Shown here: in pieces, positions 21,418-32,847 of the stretch
Layout: each line of letters starts with the position of its first letter
Position numbering within the stretch: the first letter of the stretch is position 1
Assembly: GCA_024220505.1 (NCBI GenBank)
Contig: JAKZZE010000004.1
Coordinates: forward strand, 1,798,001 to 1,862,000
Reading direction: 5' to 3'
DNA length: 64,000 bases
From: Rhizopus arrhizus
Taxonomy: Eukaryota > Mucoromycota > Mucoromycetes > Mucorales > Rhizopodaceae
Translations under genes and position numbers: made by a program
Notes under the pieces: generated by a model
Databases searched by the model: none
The model's input: only the letters and a program-made list of their open reading frames with translations
What the model was told of the DNA's origin: nothing

Positions 21418-22330
21418 TTAAAATAAGAAAGATTTGTTTGTGTGATCCAAGTTTATCAGGGTATGAGTAATCAGAAAGATGATTGTTCTGACAAATAACA
21501 GTATAATTAAGAGTTGGCCAGAAAAAGTTTCACATTTAAAAAGAAATACTTGAATTATGTTATTATTATAAATCATACAACTTGTATTATTCATGTCTTT
21601 AAAGACTATATAGATTATCTTACCAGTATCAATGCTATCTTTCCTTTCTTTATAGAGCTTTTTTTGTACTAAATTGATCATATACAGCATCTTATCGACA
21701 GCCAATGATACAACTTGTGAAAGAACATAGATTATTCTGCCCATACGAGTATTTCTAGTGCGACTAAAATAATACGGCCTTAGCTGATTATGATATAATT
21801 CAATATAATTATTGATAATAAAAGGACATCTTTTATAAAGTATAAGCTTAAACTATCTCTTATTCATAGCGATCACTGAAAAAGAAGAAACAACTTTCCT
21901 GAAACTCATTTCAAAAAAACTCAGGCTGACAGCATAATTTAGCGATTAAAATGGCTCTGGTTGTAGCATATGCTTGCATATTCTTTATTATAGAATTAAT
22001 AAATTTGATACCTGACCTTTTGTGCTTTTCCCATGCTCTTTTCATAACTCCAATAGTAAGGGAGTATAGTGATTAATTCACCAAAGACTTTAAGAACAGC
22101 AGAAATCACAATTTGGCTGCAATCAGTCATTGGTTCATCAACTATATTTTGTTGTGAAAACTAAAATGAAACTTCACAGCCAAACTAAAGATGAGTCATC
22201 TTTTCATGATAGGAAACTTGCTCAAGATGAGTATAGTTAATATCGTTAATGTTAAATTTACTCATTTTACTATTTGTTTTATAGTCAATAGCAGAAAAAA
22301 AAACACAATCTGATCCCAACAAGACAATAT
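21418..22330 (-). pseudogene. Decayed coding sequence of unknown family
   Basis: On the minus strand, pieces read like protein but are broken by stops. About 22160-22010 gives IVISAVLKVFGELITILPYY and WSYEKSMGKAQK. A 108-codon frame at 21744-21418 starts MGRIIYVLSQVVSLAVDKML. The pieces share the lysine and isoleucine-rich style of the other relics at 23.7-24.6 and 28.1-29.4 kb. No domain is recognised. Confidence 0.35.
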
Positions 22331-22599
22331 TGAGGAGATATCAATGTGATCTACATTCATTTTAAGCGTTCATTCAGTTTATTGAAGGTAAACAAAAAAA
22401 AGCAAGTATGCGCTTTATTATTTTGATTATAGTAACTGTAATATAGTCAAGCACTCCATAAAAAGAGAACTGCGAAGATTCACTTGTCCTGTGTAATTTA
22501 GAATATTGAAAACAACCTTAACATTTAGAATACACGTAGCCGATCTTCATGAACGAAGGTTGTGAATCTTTAATGTAAGCAGCTTGGATCTAAAACGAA

Positions 22600-23490
22600 A
22601 GTCTGAGTTCGGCTCTCCAGTCTCTAATTACCAAAAGTGTACAACAAGGATGAAATCAAAACTGCTTTTAATGTCTGAAAGGAAATTGGTGTTTTAAGAA
22701 AGGATTTAGCCATTTTTGCAGCTGTGGGCGTCATGATATCCGATACAGTAGAACAGCAGAAACTACTTCTCATGACAAACATTATGAACATTCACCCTAT
22801 AGCATTAATTACACTGAATAATTGGCAGCACTATTGATTAAAAATAGTTTCACCATAAAAGAGCCAAAAGCAAAACAACATTCTGCCAATTTTACTATAT
22901 CATTGTTACAGCAAAAAGCCACTACTGATAATATCATTGAAAATTAAAACTTACTAGACCACATTATATTCAATTCATCTTTATTATAGTTACTAAAAAA
23001 CGAAGTTTATCAGGACATACATCGAGATACCTAGGAAATAGAAAATAACGATTATACAAATAGCCTTCAATCACGATATGCCGGATTACAATATTTACTA
23101 GCAATGTTTTATTGGATGACATCAACGATTAATCAGTGAGCTGTATAAAAACACACAGAAGTAAAAAGATTTGTCGATCCACATGCGAAAAGATACTCAA
23201 AAGGAGAAAAATATAATTCTTCACTTGCTTATGACGATGTCTGTATCCGATTAATTTGCAATGATAAAAGTAAGAAATTGATCACTTGCACTTTTAGATG
23301 CAGCATGTTGATAATATCGAGTTATCCTTCGAAACAGACAAGAATATATTGCATTTTCAAAAAAAAAAAAAAAAAAAACTTGATGGAAAACATGTAGCTA
23401 TATTTGAGTTGAGGAAGATGCTTTCCGAAGTAGGTTTTGAAGAGTCTGGTAGAACTTTAAGCCAGAAGGGTAGGAATATAGTGATAATAT
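22600..23490 (+). pseudogene. Decayed coding sequence of unknown family
   Basis: The plus strand near 22725-22960 reads GRHDIRYSRTAETTSHDKHY and ANFTISLLQQKATTDNIIEN. The stretch 23050-23320 reads SLQSRYAGLQYLLAMFYWM and RFVDPHAKRYSKGEKYNSSL with internal stops. An A19 tract at 23361-23379 breaks a later frame. This is too degenerate to identify. It is probably an old member of a repeated family. Confidence 0.35.
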
Positions 23491-23723
23491 AGACAAAATT
23501 GGCCTCACAGATTTAAAGAAAATCGAGGACAATATCATTACAACTGTATATAATAAAGCGTTTTGCTGTCTTTATCATAATAATTAAGATTGAGAATGCT
23601 TCTTGGTTTTAAGTAATAATAAAAGCATATTAAAAATATAATAGGCGACATTCATATATGTATTTATATTCTTAAAAATAAAAGTATATGAACATCGAAA
23701 CAAACAATTTAATTAAATGTTAT

Positions 23724-24598
23724 AGGTGTAGCATCTGCTACACGCTTTCTCCTTTTTGGCTTCAAAAGTGAAGCTATATTGCTGTAATTATCTTCGATGT
23801 CTGAAACGTATCTTTTGTGGCAATGATTGTCATAAATCTTGCTGATCTGCTTCAGCTCATCGGTGATAGTATTCAGATTACTCAGTTCTTTGATTTGCAT
23901 AGGTACTTGGAATGATATGACCTCATTCATAATACTTATATCATTACTGATGGAACTTACCACATAAAAAGAACAGTGGGAGCCTTTTTGGTATTTGAAG
24001 GTTAGAGCTTCTCCATATACATACTATGTTAAGTTTCTTACCAACTGCTTGTAATGAGCAAGCAATCTTGTTATCCTTTCTCGACATGATGTTACGAGAA
24101 AAGCTGGCCAACCTTATCAGATCTGTACACAAACCGTCTATATCATGTTGAGCATCTGCGGGCTCGACTTCACAGTATCCCAGTGTCGTACCAGATAACT
24201 TCATGTCATAGTGCTTCATTACTGCATCTGGGCGGAAGCTGTTCGTGTTTTCCTCCTTGCGGTTCAACCTAAATAAAGTTAAGGTCAAATAGCTCTCCTT
24301 ACTATTATATATAGCTTTCTATTTTTTACCACAGCAAATGCTTATTTTTTCAGGATTGTGAAATATTGGAGAGAGGACAGGGTCGAGATAGTTTGTAGTA
24401 AGTTCCATTTCGCTTATTTCTTCAGTTTTCTTGAAGTTGGGTAGCTTGTTCAGGCTATTTTTTTCTTCTTAGATATGTCACATATAACATTATGAGCCTT
24501 AATGATTCTTACCAGTTTAAGTAGATATCAAGGATTTTTTCATCATCTTCTGAGGCTGTAGCATATGACTCTGCCAATTCTTTTTTTTAAACTTGACC
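23724..24598 (-). pseudogene. Uncharacterised repeated-family protein, probably broken
   Basis: Minus-strand exons: about 24598-24513 (ELAESYATASEDDEKILDIY), 24454-24330 (MELTTNYLDPVLSPIFHNPE), 24270-23960 (RPDAVMKHYDMKLSGTTLGY then CEVEPADAQHDIDGLCTDLI) and 23930-23724 (QVPMQIKELSNLNTITDELK, then a basic KPKRRKRVADAT end). The second intron cannot be placed without breaking the frame by one base, so I treat this copy as damaged. The order, an RPDAV block then an LGYCEVEPAD block then a helical end, recalls a repeated uncharacterised protein family in Mucoromycota genomes. This is from memory and should be checked. Function unknown. Confidence 0.45.
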
Positions 24599-25080
24599 TT
24601 TTTGTCTCTTTATTCACTCCCTGTTATTGAATAAATGAGTAAGTCCAATTAGTATATCTCAACCTTCTTTTACTCACTCTCATAATCTCAGTCAATCTTG
24701 TATGAATATTATCACTCAATTTTTCTTCTGACTTGTAGGATTGGGACACAGTATGTGATATTTAGGGTTTATAATATAAAAAAGTACTAAGTCAATCAAC
24801 AAATATAAAAATAAGTGAGATTTAAAGTAGATTGTCCTTTATTCAAGTTAAAAATATGAGGGTATTTATACTTTTCTATCCACGGCTAAATAATAGTATT
24901 TACAGTATATGATTATTGATATCAGATGATAAATTATTTATTGTTTGACAACTTTTTATCAAGAAGTAATTATTAATCCTGATCCAGGAACTTGTTATAT
25001 TCTTGAGTGGATTGGGATATAATTTTATTTGAGGTGGCATAATACAATGTCCGTTATTCCCAATTTGGATGATCATTGTT
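24599..25080. other. Intergenic, no clear features
   Basis: Very AT-rich. No exon-like frame or repeat structure recognised. Confidence 0.5.
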
Positions 25081-25082
25081 CG

Positions 25083-25610
25083 TAGTAATTTACATTATTT
25101 ATTACATGTGTAAATACCATATAATATCTCTCAACAGCTCGATATCATCAATGTTAACGTAATTTAAGAGAATAGGATCATACTCCTTCTCCTTCAGCAA
25201 TATGATGTTCTTGGAAGCCCTATATAGAATAATTGTTAAAAATAGCCTCATAATGCATTTCTAGGCTTATGCACTTGCAGCAGTTGATGCGTATCACTAC
25301 GCAAAAAAAAAAAACCTTCTCTCTCAGACCTCTGCTTGCAAAAGTGAATATACTGGAGAAGTGGCTCCACGACTTCAACATTGTTTTTAAGCCTGTAAGT
25401 TGATGTTGGTGTTGGTGTTGGTGTTGACGATGACGATGACGATGATGATGATGATGATTCTGCTGCTGCCGCTGCTGCTGCCAAACTTGGATTTTTACAC
25501 ATCATTTTGATTTTAAGGCGTCTGGATGCCTGATTACTTGAAGCAGCCAAGGAGTTGATTCCATCTTTAGTAATACTTTTCATTGCTTCAGAGGCAGCGA
25601 AAGAACTACA
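25083..25610 (-). CDS. Low-complexity protein with poly-Ala, poly-Ser and Thr-Pro repeats
   Basis: The minus-strand frame is open from about 25610 to 25248. It reads SFAASEAMKSITKDGI, then CKNPSLAAAAAAA, a serine run of about 12, and TPTPTPTST, then NNVEVVEPLLQYIHFCKQRS. The repeats come from trinucleotide and hexanucleotide microsatellites at about 25395-25475 (GGTGTT, GATGAC and GATGAT units). A likely second exon at about 25220-25083 reads SKNIILLKEKEYDPILLNYV and DDIELLRDIIWYLHM. The join leaves a frame problem, possibly from microsatellite slippage. A LINE fragment begins about 50 bases upstream, so the 5' end may be lost. No family recognised. Confidence 0.4.
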
Positions 25611-25659
25611 TTCAATTTTCTCAAAGTGACAAAATTTACCGTTCTCACTGTATACATAT

Positions 25660-26095
25660 ACACATTACCTGTCTAAATATGCATCATCGTCTTCTTATGC
25701 CAAGCACTGTCTCTGACCCTTTATCTTATCTCCTCAATCTCCTGCCTACTTCAAGGAAGAAACCTACTATACAACGTCGATCAAAATATTCAGCGTGGTT
25801 TATTCGATGGCCTATCATTTGCCAAATCCTGCATGAACTTGACTACCTCCACCATGACAAAACTGCTCCTGAAATTCCACCTCTGGGTACTAAACTATTG
25901 CATTGGTTCACCTCTAATTAATCTCGTATCGTTTGTTACTGTATCTTCTTCATCTTCCCATCTTTATCCTTTTTCCCTTTTTGACTATCAAAAAGGTTTT
26001 TTTAGCTCTTTAACCATCTCATGATCTGTCCCGGGCAATACAATAATTTCCATTATTATGTGCTCAATTGGGTTATTTTACAAATGCAAAGATAA
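25660..26095 (+). mobile_element. 3' fragment of a LINE of the element B family
   Basis: The frame from about 25674 to 25921 encodes the last 80 residues of ORF2 and closely follows LINE B. It has SRKKPTIQRRSKYSAWFIRW and LHELDYLHHDK, with stop codons in the same place. The 3' UTR also matches (CCCGGGCAATACAATAATTT versus CTCGGGCAATGCAATAATTT), ending near 26095. Severe 5' truncation is the usual result of incomplete target-primed reverse transcription. The fragment cannot move by itself. Confidence 0.88.
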
Positions 26096-26497
26096 TATTC
26101 GGTATGGATAAAACTCATTTGATGATTGTTGAAACCATACGATTGTTTTATTTCGTTATCGTTTGTACACTAGCTTTTTCTCTTCTTTTCTAAACACGGT
26201 TTAACTTTATATTGAAAGATGTGATATATTAACGCGTTCCTAGGACTGTTCTCAGTGATCCTTTATCAGATAAAAAAAAAAAAACTCAAATCATATCTTT
26301 ACTGTAAATAATTTCAAAATAAAATAGGTGTAAGCATGCTCTTTTAATTTGTTATTATATAGACGGATTATTCTCTTTCTTCTAAATTTATATTCAATAT
26401 ATCAGTAGATTTATGGGGTGTATGTCTGTCTATAAAAATAGTTGTGTGCATGTAGTGCAAGCTGTTTCTCTATAAAAACGTGTAAATGGTTCTAATT
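26096..26497. other. Intergenic between the LINE fragment and the methyltransferase gene
   Basis: No coding sequence or repeat structure recognised. It includes the expected 3' flank of the minus-strand methyltransferase gene. Confidence 0.45.
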
Positions 26498-26703
26498 CTA
26501 GAATGGCTTTTGTCCAACAGCCACGGTGAAAACTGATTCAGTCTTTTTTCTACTTTCCATATATCTTGTCTTCATCTCATCAAACTCTTCATCTGTTTGT
26601 AAGCCATGTAGTTCCATCAAGAAGGGTTTGCATGATACTACACTAGTATGTACTATATATTGAAATTCTTTTGAAAGTGGATGATTTTCTACATTGTCCT
26701 GTT

Positions 26704-26740
<37 letters not shown>

Positions 26741-27779
26741 ACTTACCAAGAGGTACCCCTTTTCTCAAAATTTCTTTTGTAATAAACCTTGTCTTGTCAA
26801 GCAAGATCGATAAATGATCGCTTACTTCTGAATCATAATCATTATATTCCATAATGATTTTAACTACAAATAAAGTTGCATAAAAGTTTTTTTTCATTTT
26901 TTTGTGCATAATGCTTACGTTTAGAAGTATATTCTTTGATAAAATCATCGCCTTGATCCTACAGTAAATTGTTAATCATTATGAGAATATTTTTTTGTGT
27001 AAATTAATACCATTAACTGTGGTTCTACTAATTGAACAAATCCGCCTGGTTTCAATAAACGATAGATTTCATTCAAGCTTTCAATGTATTGTGTACGATT
27101 GAAGGTCACTAGAAATAATCTCATTTGTATTAAATCAAATGAATTATCTTCAAATGGAAGACCTGCCAATACATCTGCTTCTTTAAATGTTACATTAGCA
27201 GGCCGAATGTCTTGTGGGAAGAGTGGTAGTTTATCAATGCCAACGAATTGAGTATGTGAATACTCAGTAGCCATATCCTACATATTCAAAGTTTAAAACT
27301 AAAACTGTGTGTAATAAAGATCTGCTACCATAACCCAACTACCAGGACCACAACCAATGTCCAATACTCTAGTTGTACTTAATTCAAAGTCAATGTTTTC
27401 ATTAATTACTGATAAAGTATTTCTGTTATAAGCAAATCAATAATTGTTTAAATACATGCACATTCTTTTTTTTTTTTTTTTTTTTTTCTCGCTTACTTTT
27501 CAAATAAAGCTTTTAATGCAAAATGATTCTATAAACATGTTAGTTTCTTCTTATTTTGTTTACATAAACATGTGTACATACATTCATCATTCTATCACTT
27601 GCAGACTTTTGATGTACATTAAAACATAATAAAGAAGGGTCCAATGATGTAGTAGAAGTTCGAGTATCGTTTATATTTGAATTTTGTTGAATCGAATCGG
27701 CTTTTGATGAATTTTTGGTGACTGAGTTTCTTTTTCTTGGCTTCATAACGCCTTGTGGTATTGATATCTTCGTTCCCAT
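26498..27779 (-). CDS. SAM-dependent methyltransferase (class I)
   Basis: Seven exons: 27779-27582, 27528-27497, 27422-27329, 27277-27011, 26958-26919, about 26863-26757 and about 26701-26498. The first five junctions keep phase. The sixth requires the weaker donor GTACCT at 26756 rather than the stronger GTAAGT nearby. The Rossmann SAM-binding motif I is VLDIGCGPGSWV, with motif II near FVGIDKLPLFP. The acidic motif follows at VTFKEADVLAGLPF with FDLIQMRLFLVTF, and then IYRLLKPGGFVQLVEP. The N-terminal 66 residues are basic and Ser/Asn-rich, probably disordered. The arrangement matches small-molecule methyltransferases of the LaeA/Tam type in fungi, but the substrate is unknown. Confidence 0.85.
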
Positions 27780-28060
27780 TATTTGTTATGAAAAAGGAAA
27801 GAAAGGAAAAAAGAAGGCAAATTAAATTAAACTTTTTTTTATTACAGATTTTCACTTCAAATTCGACCAATAAAAATAAACTTCGATCGAATGAACTTGC
27901 CTATTCCATCCACTTGTGTACCTTTATTTCGACTAGATTAGAAAGAACTTTTTGACTAAAAAAACAAGTTCGACCAAGTTGCAATGAGTTTTCAACTGCA
28001 TGGTTGAATTAAAAAAGCTATTCTTTACTTAAACAACGCTCAAAGAAGGATTTAGAATGT
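27780..28060. other. Intergenic, upstream of the methyltransferase
   Basis: AT-rich and probably contains the methyltransferase promoter. No other feature recognised. Confidence 0.4.
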
Positions 28061-29440
28061 CTAATCCAGCCTTAACAGTCCTCCGCAGCCTCTCTTATTC
28101 TTGCTACTAAGTTGTCGCGACCTGTCATTGGAGATCTGCAAAATGGCAGGTAATACAGTTGTGCCAAAAAGGCTAGGATCACCGCTAATGGTTATTTGCT
28201 TACTTCTTGTCACTCTTGATACATAGTTTGAAGATCTGTCTAACTGTAAAAGCACAGTTGAGAGCCCTGCATTAATGAAGCCTACTGTTCTCAGTCGACT
28301 AGAATAATTACTACACTTTACGTGATCAAGCAGGTTATCCAACATATCTTTCAGGATCCTAGGCGATTTAATATATCCCTCCACCATTGTTTTAGTACCG
28401 TAAACACCTTCATTCTTTGACCCAGATTCAGTAGCATCAAATTCGTAAGGGGCTTTATGACTGATATGGTAGGTACAAAAATCAAAGCATATCTGTATCC
28501 ATGTTTCATTGCATTCATTTGATCAAAAACACCAATTGATCGTGTTCGATTTTTTTTTTTCATCGAAAAGCTAGTAGATTCACCAATAACGGTTTCAATA
28601 TTTTTCAACTTATCGAAAGAGGTCTCAATCATAAACTATATATGGCTTAGATAACATGCTTCTTTATGTCCTCTGTCTAAATTTCCATTTTCATATTCGC
28701 GAACAAGAGAATAAATAACATGATTAACCCAATCAATATCGAATTTATCTTCATTGTCGTAATCTTTTTTTACAAACATGATATTGTCCAAGCACTTTTC
28801 ATAGCTGATTGAGATCGATTAAATTACAACGGTTGATTTGTTGCTTTTAATCGTGTGAGAGCACTGGCATGTCCTTTTTTCGAAAGTTGCGAATTTCATT
28901 CAATTCCTCCGATGTAAAAGTCTGGTATTTTAAATAATTTTCGTCATAAGGGTCTATTATTAATGTTTTACTTGGATGATCATTGATATCATATTGAGAG
29001 CCAAATATAAACAATTCGTTATTTACTAATTTTCTTGTTGATAGTATCCATTTTTATTGCTGTCTAAACATTGAAAATTATTTACAAGAACTCTGTATTT
29101 AGAGTTGTCATTATTAGTATTTTTAGAGCAGTCATTATCAGTTTCAATGGTATGCTTTTCACTGCTTTCAAGCTCTTGGTTCTTTAATGCTGTCTTCAAG
29201 TATAGCTTGTTGATCATAAGCTTTTGCCTTCGTTTAGATTAGAAAAGTTGCTTTATTGATATTGTAATCATACCCTGCATTTTATTTAGTTATTGCTAGT
29301 AATGCTTTTTGTTCACACTTACCGTATAGTTTTTGTTTCTGATTTTGCGGGCCCGATACACAATCTCCTTGTTTGTCTTGAGAGTCCTTAAATTTTTGTT
29401 TGCAATATCAAAATCTCTGTAAACAACTATATATTGCGAC
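28061..29440 (-). pseudogene. Broken member of an uncharacterised repeated protein family
   Basis: Minus-strand pieces follow one protein over 1.4 kb. They are KNLRTLKTNKEIVYRARKIR (29440-29334), INKLYLKTALKNQELESSEK (from 29217), ELFIFGSQYDINDHPSKTLI, EELNEIRNFRKKDMP, KFDIDWVNHVIYSLVREYEN (28750-28690), FDKLKNIETVIGESTSF, MNAMKHGYRYALIFVP and SRVTRSKQITISGDPSLFGT. An in-frame TAG near 28634 sits in HI*FMIETSFD, where a tryptophan would fit. A frameshift separates the last two frames near 28380. The copy is therefore dead. The block DIDWVNHVIYSLVREYEN matches my memory of a widespread unknown Mucoromycota family. The function is not known. Confidence 0.55.
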
Positions 29441-29457
29441 AAATTTCACTGAATTTT

Positions 29458-29458
<1 letters not shown>

Positions 29459-29497
<39 letters not shown>
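29459..29497. repeat. A39 homopolymer
   Basis: Uninterrupted adenine run within the flank of the broken repeated-family gene. Confidence 0.9.
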
Positions 29498-29499
<2 letters not shown>

Positions 29500-29640
29500 A
29501 TTACTGGAAGCCTTTTTTTAGTAGCTACTTCATTTGATTCAGATGCTCACCAGAAGTTAAGCTTTCTGATACTGACACATTGGTTGTTTATTTACAGTTT
29601 TTGTTTTACTGTGCTCAGATATGAAGTAACACGTCTCCTA

Positions 29641-29884
29641 TGACAACAAACAAGCTTTCAATGCCTCTTTGGACATATGGAAAACAGCAGTATCATTTCT
29701 CTTATTAAAATGAGTCTGACGTTTCATCCAATTGGCATGATGAATAGCAGCATCGGCATACCAAGCGTCAAATTGCATTTCGTCTGCAAACTGGAATATC
29801 GATCAAAGGTTCATTAGCATATTCAAGAGCGCTTCTTTGAACAGAAAGGTATTGAGAAATTTTAATAGATGAAGAGGACAACAT
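29641..29884 (-). CDS. Possible small spliced protein (about 65 residues)
   Basis: The frame starts ATG at 29884 (MLSSSSIKISQYLS). A GT-AG intron of about 50 bases with donor GTTCAA can join it in phase to FADEMQFDAWYADAAIHHAN and WMKRQTHFNKRNDTAVFHMS, ending ACLLS. Without the intron the reading ends earlier in a stop, so this could also be a frameshifted relic. It lies between a dead repeated-family gene and a dead LINE. No family recognised. Confidence 0.3.
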
Positions 29885-29984
29885 TTTATAAATTGGTATA
29901 AGTAAAAGTATGTATCTGCGAATAAGGTAATTGATAAGTCAAAAGCATTCATTAAGATCTAACTGCTGCAACAAATGGTTGTTT

Positions 29985-31351
29985 AAGGAACTCCTATCTA
30001 CACAGTATCGGAATTGACATTCTCTAACAGCGGCTGCAGTTAAATGTAGTGAGGAAAGAAGGGATCTTTGTAATAGTCAGACCATTCTCTAGTTGAGCGT
30101 GAACTATTTGGGAATAAAAACGTGTGGAGAGAAGAGGAGTAAAGTCTTTTGAGTGAAAACCAATGGACGACAGTTGATTCAAAATGGAAAGGTCCTTTGT
30201 GTTATTTGTACTGAGCAGTTCTAAGCCTTTAATGTGACCAACAGGACAGAGGGAGATCCCAAGGTGAGAGACAAGAATGATTGTGAGGAGATTGCTTCGT
30301 TATGAAGTGTGTAAAGGGTAGGTTTTGGGTTGGATCTGGTATGGCATACTTGCTTGGATTCCATCTATTCCTAATCGGTAACTGTGATCTTCACAAGCCT
30401 TCAGTAGGTCAATCATTTGGTCTTTGTCTGCTATAAGGACAGCATCGTCAGCATAAAGACATCTCAGGAAAGAGGTCATTTGTGTTGAAGAGGGATTTTC
30501 AGATAGTAGTTTCGAGCAAAGTAACCGAAGCAAATAGTCAATGCATATGGAATAAAGGAACGAAGAGAGAATAGATACTTGAAGGATACCAGTGATCGGT
30601 GAGAAACGAGTGGAGGCAGTGTTATTGAGAAGGATTTCCATCTGGACATCGTCTAGCATATTTTTGGAGCAGACCAATGAGTAGTACTGGAGCTATTCCT
30701 TCAAGTTTCCTCTATATGCGGCGGCAATCAATCATATCATATGCTTACTCTATATCTAAGACGGCCAAAACTGGCATGGTACGATAGTAACGGCGACGAA
30801 TGTTACATATCACCGCTAGACAAAGAAATTGATAAAGCCACCCTCTAGCTTTATGAAAAAACCCCTATGCCAACTCTAAAGAAGGACTATTATCGACGAG
30901 ATGTTGGTAGAGACAGCGTTCCAGAAGCTTACGCAATATAGAAGTAAGGCTGGTTGGTATGCGTTTCCCAGGTTCAGTAAGGTCTTTCTTCTTATGGATG
31001 GGCACGACCTATGCTACTCGCTAGTTGGTGGGTATGTATGACCATATCCAGCATAAATGGAAGAGGAAGTACAGGATGGTTACAAGGTGAAACCGTAAAG
31101 GGAATAGCATTCCTTGGCGCAGATGACTAGGGCTGGGGACTTTACTGGGTGGTAGTCTTTTGCAACTTTCAGTGATGTCGTCAGGAGTAATAGGGAAAGC
31201 GTCTTCTTCAAGAAGTCTAGAGTTAGTCTGGTGTGAGAAATTTCGGTCAGCTTCTTGAAGTGTGTTTCTCTGAGTAGATAGACTGCAAATGAGAATCCAT
31301 GACATTGGCTGCGTATTGAGAGTTGTCTAAAGTGGAAAATGAGGGCTTTAA

Positions 31352-31436
<85 letters not shown>

Positions 31437-32330
31437 GAATCTTACAAAATTTGGTGATACTCTTGGTATGCTCTCCTTGTTTCATATATTCGCAGGATTG
31501 ACGCCATGTTTCTTTTCGTCATTGGAACACCATCCTTCATAGATGGACTTTAGTCTCTTGGTGAAGTAATCAGCATTTAAGACAATTGAGTCCTCGTCCC
31601 CTTCTCCACTTTCTGTAATAGTGCTCCTTAAAGACAAATACTTTTTGCATTTCAGCAGTCAAAATTGTTTAAATGTATTATTTTGCTGCAGATCAGTCCT
31701 TCCATATACTGTGTCTAAAGACTGATAGATAGCATTGCATGGGTTGACATTAATATTTTCAATGTATGTTGCTGTGAAGGTTCTATCAACAAAAGAAGGA
31801 CAGGAATGAGGGAATAAGTTATATGTAAGATAGCAGAAGGTTTGTTGATATTTGGCCATGTTTTTATCGTTCTTCAGTCGATTCAGGTACCAAGGTCTCT
31901 CTTCAGTGGAAGGGCAGGATGCTGGAAGCATGCATCTGAAAGGAAAGCGTAATAAACTTGTTATAAGAATCAAGCGAGAGGGCATTACGTATGATCAATT
32001 GTGGACTGGCGAGTTCATTTGTGCTAATAAAATAATCAATAATTCTGTTGCCACTACAAGTCATATAAGTAGGGGATTTATATTTTAATCGTTTGTACCA
32101 TGTAATCATTTCGTGAGATTCAACCCACTGTTGCAAAATACCTGCGCGATGTTTAAGGAATCTATCACCTGTATACATGCCTATTCTTGCGTTTAGATCG
32201 CTGCAAACTATGATGGAAGTGGTGTTGGAAGAGTTTAAAGGGAGTTGTTCAAGCAAGGTGGACACACCTATATGGGATAGAGAGCCTGGAACAATATATT
32301 ATTTTCCGAAATTATTGGCACACTTTCAAA
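29985..32330 (-). mobile_element. Decayed LINE copy of the element B family
   Basis: On the minus strand, ORF2 of LINE B can be followed piecewise from the endonuclease (IIVCSDLNARIGMYTGDRFL, RIIDYFISTNELASP) to the reverse transcriptase. The RT shows TGILQVSILSSFLYSI and RCLYADDAVLIAD, with the catalytic YADD kept. Then comes part of the C-terminal region (LLSTRFYSQIVHAQL). Many stops and frameshifts interrupt it. A homopolymer of 81 T on the plus strand (31354-31434) is flanked on both sides by matching LINE sequence. It falls at the A-rich site that in LINE B encodes RIRKNRTLK. This copy is old and inactive. Confidence 0.85.
31354..31434. repeat. T81 homopolymer inside the LINE relic
   Basis: 81 consecutive T on the plus strand (A on the LINE sense strand). 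It lies within ORF2 homology rather than at an element end. Confidence 0.9.
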
Positions 32331-32652
32331 GACCACAAGTGTCTTCTTCAGAGTACCACTTCTCTTCATAAGCTCTTCCTTCGTTTGCTCAGTTCTCATC
32401 CTTAACTTCCTGATTCCTTTAACATTTACTTTTTTTTTGTCCCTGTTTCTTAAAGGATTTTTTGCTCTCTTTTCCTTCTTTTGATGGATCTTGTCCTGGC
32501 GGCTGCTTGTATTTTTTCTTCTTATTTTATATACTATTGTTTGATTGGACTGTGTTACATGAGCACAATAACAAACAATAAAGCTTAAAATAGAAATTGC
32601 AGCTGAAAGGATATTATCTTTATTTAAATCAAGGTCACATAAAGAAGCATTT

Positions 32653-32700
<48 letters not shown>

Positions 32701-32847
32701 TAATAAATAGAAAGGGGATTTATTGTTAGGGATTGTTCACATTCTAATATATATAAAAAGAGAGAGAGAAAAAGTATATTTTTTTTTATTTTTATATCCA
32801 CACACACACAAATGGATTAAAAAGAGAAGGGGAAGAAGAGATGAGTA
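32331..32847. other. Intergenic with a T44 run
   Basis: Positions 32655-32698 are 44 T. On the minus strand, about 32545-32440 reads YKQPPGQDPSKEGKESKKSF, a lysine-rich open piece followed by a GTAAAT. It might be an isolated exon or relic. Nothing else recognised. Confidence 0.35.
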
